Shown: positions 6,701 to 8,707 of the stretch, in pieces | How positions within the stretch are numbered: the first letter of the stretch is position 1 | Layout of the letters: every line of letters starts with the position of its first letter | From: Planctomycetaceae bacterium | Lineage (GTDB): Bacteria > Planctomycetota > Planctomycetia > Planctomycetales > Planctomycetaceae | DNA length: 8,707 nt | Reading direction: 5' to 3' | Assembly: GCA_015487825.1 (NCBI GenBank) | Contig: WFOZ01000122.1 | Coordinates: forward strand, 1 to 8,707 | Notes under the pieces: model-generated | What the model was told of the DNA's origin: nothing | The model's input: only the letters and a program-made list of their open reading frames with translations | Databases searched by the model: none | Program-made: the position numbers and the translations under genes

Positions 6701-7594
6701 ACTGTTCTTTTTGACCGCTTCCAGATCTTCCAGCAATTCGTGGGCAGACTGATAACGCTCTACCGGCTTCTTGGCCATCAATCTGGCGATGACACCAACA
6801 ATCGACTCGGGAATCGCCTCGTTGATGGAGCGCGGGTCAGGAATGGGCGCAGTCGCATGAGCATGCAGTTTGTTTGTGATATTTCCATCCGGATAAGGCG
6901 GCGTGCCTGTCAGCATGTGATACCAGGTGCAACCAAGCGAATAGAGATCGCTACGAATATCCGCCGCTTTGCTGCTGCGTCCCTGTTCGGGCGACATGTA
7001 GTCGACCGTCCCTACAGTGGTGCCATCCCGGGTGATTGAAGTTTCCTCATCATCGAGCGCACGGGCCAGACCCAGGTCCGTCAGTTTGACTACTCCACTT
7101 TGAGTGATTAACAGATTGGCTGGTTTAATATCGCGATGTACAATCCCTGATTCGGAAGCATGTTCCAGGGCAAGTGTTACCTGCTTGATGATTTCAGTAG
7201 CTCGTCGAACAGGAAGCCGCCCCCGTTTTCTGATCAGTCTTTGAACGTCGGTTCCTTCAACGTATTCAAGGGCTATATACATATAGCCGTCCAGTTCGCC
7301 CGATTCGTAGATGCGAACGATATGATCATGCATTAATTGAGCAACTGACTGGGCTTCCGCTCTGAATCGCTTAACAAGAGTTGCATTTTCAGCTTTGTCA
7401 GGCGGCAGAATTTTTAAGGCCACCAGACGGTTCAATTGCGGATCGAGTGCCAGGTAGACAGCTCCCATGCCCCCTGCACCAAGCTTTTTCTTGATCTCGT
7501 AACGCCCCAGATGACCTACTTTCAGAAGATCGGAGACGCGAGAATATTCGCCTGAGCCTGATTGCGAATGTTTATTTTTGTTTTTTGTAGCCAT
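3707..7594 (-). CDS. Transmembrane Ser/Thr protein kinase with large duplicated beta-helix-like ectodomain
   Basis: About 1295 residues, counted from ATG 7594. A Hanks-type kinase domain spans about 32-295. It has the G-loop 'GAGGMG' (39-44), the VALK lysine Lys61, 'HRDIKPANLL' (153-162, catalytic Asp155), 'DLG' (173-175, in place of DFG, common in bacterial kinases), a Thr-rich activation loop 'SITRDGTTVGT' (186-196) and 'SPE' (201-203). It should be active. A disordered linker follows, acidic at 314-322 and Ser/Lys/Arg-rich at 349-370. One membrane helix lies at about 401-424, then a charged helical stalk (about 438-464) and an Asn/Gln-rich stretch (460-498). The rest (about 505-1295) is probably outside the inner membrane and is built of two related halves rich in short beta strands. 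No PASTA, NHL or WD repeats are seen. The frame stays open upstream to TTG 7738, adding 48 residues, but that part comes from a pyrimidine-rich leader and ATG 7594 is a better start. The gene lies downstream of a moxR-type gene on the same strand. The ligand and the phosphorylation targets are unknown. Confidence 0.9.
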   Translation of the reverse strand: MATKNKNKHSQSGSGEYSRVSDLLKVGHLGRYEIKKKLGAGGMGAVYLALDPQLNRLVALKILPPDKAENATLVKRFRAEAQSVAQLMHDHIVRIYESGELDGYMYIALEYVEGTDVQRLIRKRGRLPVRRATEIIKQVTLALEHASESGIVHRDIKPANLLITQSGVVKLTDLGLARALDDEETSITRDGTTVGTVDYMSPEQGRSSKAADIRSDLYSLGCTWYHMLTGTPPYPDGNITNKLHAHATAPIPDPRSINEAIPESIVGVIARLMAKKPVERYQSAHELLEDLEAVKKNSRKEISATDLAALASPEEIDEEEEFESPNGPAPLPQRSKRKKTEDVSEEADSSSKSSRRAKKASAGSSKSKSNDSGLDSLPPRERKKLSEVDGKKEGGFDWTPFIYAGVAIGVLAFVGLLYSVISGFGGTLDNGSGKNVDLVELAEERQKAREEEVEKAKQNELANNSQPANKQNKPNQQEQPVGSNSTGINGAHIPHNQNNIEAGGPQVIRVIASNKKTDATSAHTLKEAIEKVTASAAVVEIQTEGLSIWEHPVDIFEKKLTLRAGNRSSGLILVNTTGALAEGFLRVRKGSLKMQGLHFGLLGYDLPGDNKLVLIRAIDAELDVRDCSFTLEENRRAPVVLCQASWNSSKAGKSNWQRCLIRGTGWAPFSFSGRKIQSTLQESLIAIGNEPVYLLNHSPRSGSPGVDTDSGAEKADRDLSISDSIIACEATAIAIENGSGQVNVPSTLVRLNRSVFVASNSVGTQPFLSVRNWPENILKSSGAGKLSDLKWISEETLISGWKQRLLASTSKTRTKFNAENDEQWVKFWGGQGLEGKWESEGINADLFSRLASLEPAKIKQYKITSLAHADQKTLDKLTTIAAPELAHKTWRAELTFLSPPSIPQENPFVGEVKKLQVDLNKTDLGQFLTSQSLTKKTIVEAKGFGLIKCTPFTINNKQVKIQFISAKGKYPLTLQPVARKNDRSGKSVPWITVENGTLEIEAGVFRLRPPNKNPMPRHWIKSQNSTVRLNKCYVTGPFEKHERLSSLINISQPESSKRVGNGLWIERCYLQSGGDIISIDLASNPLVVRNSLLVSQNHLFDIGYQKKNRIQSPGIFEISRSTLSSRNGFFHFDLPAASKYEKPFVSGHVSESIFIAPVKTDLKNPPAVSLISTSFKQDQLPRRLWWWGNRNGFAPGVAQKLMGQPIPGIWPEFWGPGHVESALFGADGVMLFNKQVVSKSLKPSAFTLFAKSKAAKWGVNEQPIGAEVGSLDLAEIAPGSQPDKKPTRNSAAPLF
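3839..4786 (-). repeat. Second copy of the duplicated kinase ectodomain module (protein-level repeat B)
   Basis: Roughly residues 937-1252 of the kinase. The order of elements parallels the first module: 'YPLTLQPVAR', 'ITVENGTLEIEAGVFRLR', 'STVRLNKCYVTG', 'LWIERCYLQSGGDIISI', 'LVVRNSLLVSQNHLFDI', 'ISRSTLSSRNGFFHFDL', and a final 'IWPEFWGPG'. Short strand-turn units with recurring N/C and S residues suggest a right-handed parallel beta-helix. The similarity was found by eye on the translation; the DNA itself has diverged. Confidence 0.55.
5024..6076 (-). repeat. First copy of the duplicated kinase ectodomain module (protein-level repeat A)
   Basis: Roughly residues 507-857 of the kinase. Elements in order are 'VIRVIAS', 'KLTLRAGNRSSGLI', 'FLRVRKGSLKMQGLHFGL', 'AELDVRDCSFTLEE', 'SNWQRCLIRGTGWAPFSF', 'STLQESLIAIGNEPVYLL', 'LSISDSIIACEATAIAI', and 'WVKFWGGQG' near its end. 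Each has a counterpart at the matching place in the second module. The opening 'HTLKEAIEKVTASAAVVEIQ' is like the start of pectin-lyase-fold domains, in which such a segment precedes the first coil. Confidence 0.55.
6323..6394 (-). other. Predicted transmembrane helix of the kinase
   Basis: This segment encodes about 24 uncharged residues, starting 'FIYAGVAIGVLAFVG' (kinase residues 401-424). It is preceded by the Lys-rich 'GKKEGGFDW' and followed by a Gly-rich turn. Positive charge on the N-terminal side fits the kinase domain being cytoplasmic and the long C-terminal part being outside the inner membrane. Confidence 0.75.
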
Positions 7595-7742
7595 CGAGCA
7601 TCCAACAGCTTCTCGGAACTTGCAGAAGAGAACAAGGATAAGAAAACGAAGGAGACGGAATGAAATAATAAAAGAGCTCTTCCCACTTTCCCACGCAGCC
7701 CTGAAAAGGCAATAGATTACCCCCCATACTGACAACAAACCG

Positions 7743-7759
7743 ACAGATTTGCAATCTGT
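7743..7759. promoter_or_regulatory. 17-bp perfect palindrome upstream of the kinase gene
   Basis: ACAGATT (7743-7749) and AATCTGT (7753-7759) form a perfect 7-bp inverted repeat with a 3-base centre. A second inverted repeat, ACCTGA (7761-7766) with TCAGGT (7779-7784), sits immediately next to it on the moxR side. On the minus strand the palindrome begins 45 bases after the MoxR stop and lies about 150 bases before the kinase start. It is followed by CGGTTTGTTG rather than a clean U-run, so it is a poor terminator and could equally be a regulator-binding site. No clear promoter could be fixed in 7595-7803. Confidence 0.35.
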
Positions 7760-7803
7760 AACCTGAAACTACCATCAATCAGGTAGAATTTGTTTCTGTT
7801 GGA

Positions 7804-8707
<904 letters not shown>

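Noticed and set aside
6390..6752. Plus-strand ORF of 120 residues, Ser/Phe/Leu-rich
   Set aside because: It is the antisense shadow of the Lys/Glu/Ser-rich linker of the kinase. It has no recognisable domain and no initiation signal.
7595..7738. 48-residue N-terminal extension of the kinase from TTG 7738, with a hydrophobic stretch
   Set aside because: It is translated from a pyrimidine-rich leader that encodes Phe/Leu/Ser by composition, starts with a rare TTG, and has no ribosome site. The kinase homology begins after ATG 7594.

Overview
The window looks like chromosomal DNA of a planctomycete (Planctomycetota). This is inferred from gene style, not from a marker gene. The clues are a very large Ser/Thr kinase with the planctomycete-like 'DIRSDLYSLGCTWYHMLTG' signature and a big ectodomain beyond one membrane helix, a MoxR AAA+ ATPase, a membrane-linked SGNH hydrolase, moderate GC, and poor Shine-Dalgarno sites. 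A Gimesia/Rubinisphaera-type relative is my guess only.

Layout. 1-227: non-coding, with one GC-rich hairpin. 228-2469: two minus-strand genes, read from the right: a SAM-dependent methyltransferase and, 88 bp downstream, a membrane-bound family 2 glycosyltransferase. They look like a small polysaccharide or surface-glycan cassette. 2470-2719: divergent intergenic region. 2720-3668: plus strand, a four-helix membrane ORF followed in another frame by a complete SGNH/GDSL hydrolase domain. The two look like halves of one membrane-anchored hydrolase gene, separated by a stop codon and a frame change at a perfect hairpin. 3707-7594: minus strand, a kinase of about 1295 residues, convergent with the hydrolase. 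7595-7803: kinase leader with two inverted repeats. 7804-8707: minus strand, MoxR ATPase whose N-terminus lies beyond the right edge.

How they may work together: MoxR ATPases act as chaperone-like remodelers, and the kinase has a cytoplasmic catalytic domain plus an envelope-facing beta-helix-like sensor. They are consecutive on one strand and could be functionally linked, but the 209-bp gap with palindromes suggests the kinase may have its own control. The glycosyltransferase/methyltransferase pair and the hydrolase are probably independent envelope functions.

The two most notable points are (1) the split SGNH gene, with its hairpin and TTT-TAG junction, and (2) a tandem internal duplication making up most of the kinase ectodomain. 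No mobile element, CRISPR array, tRNA or rRNA was seen.
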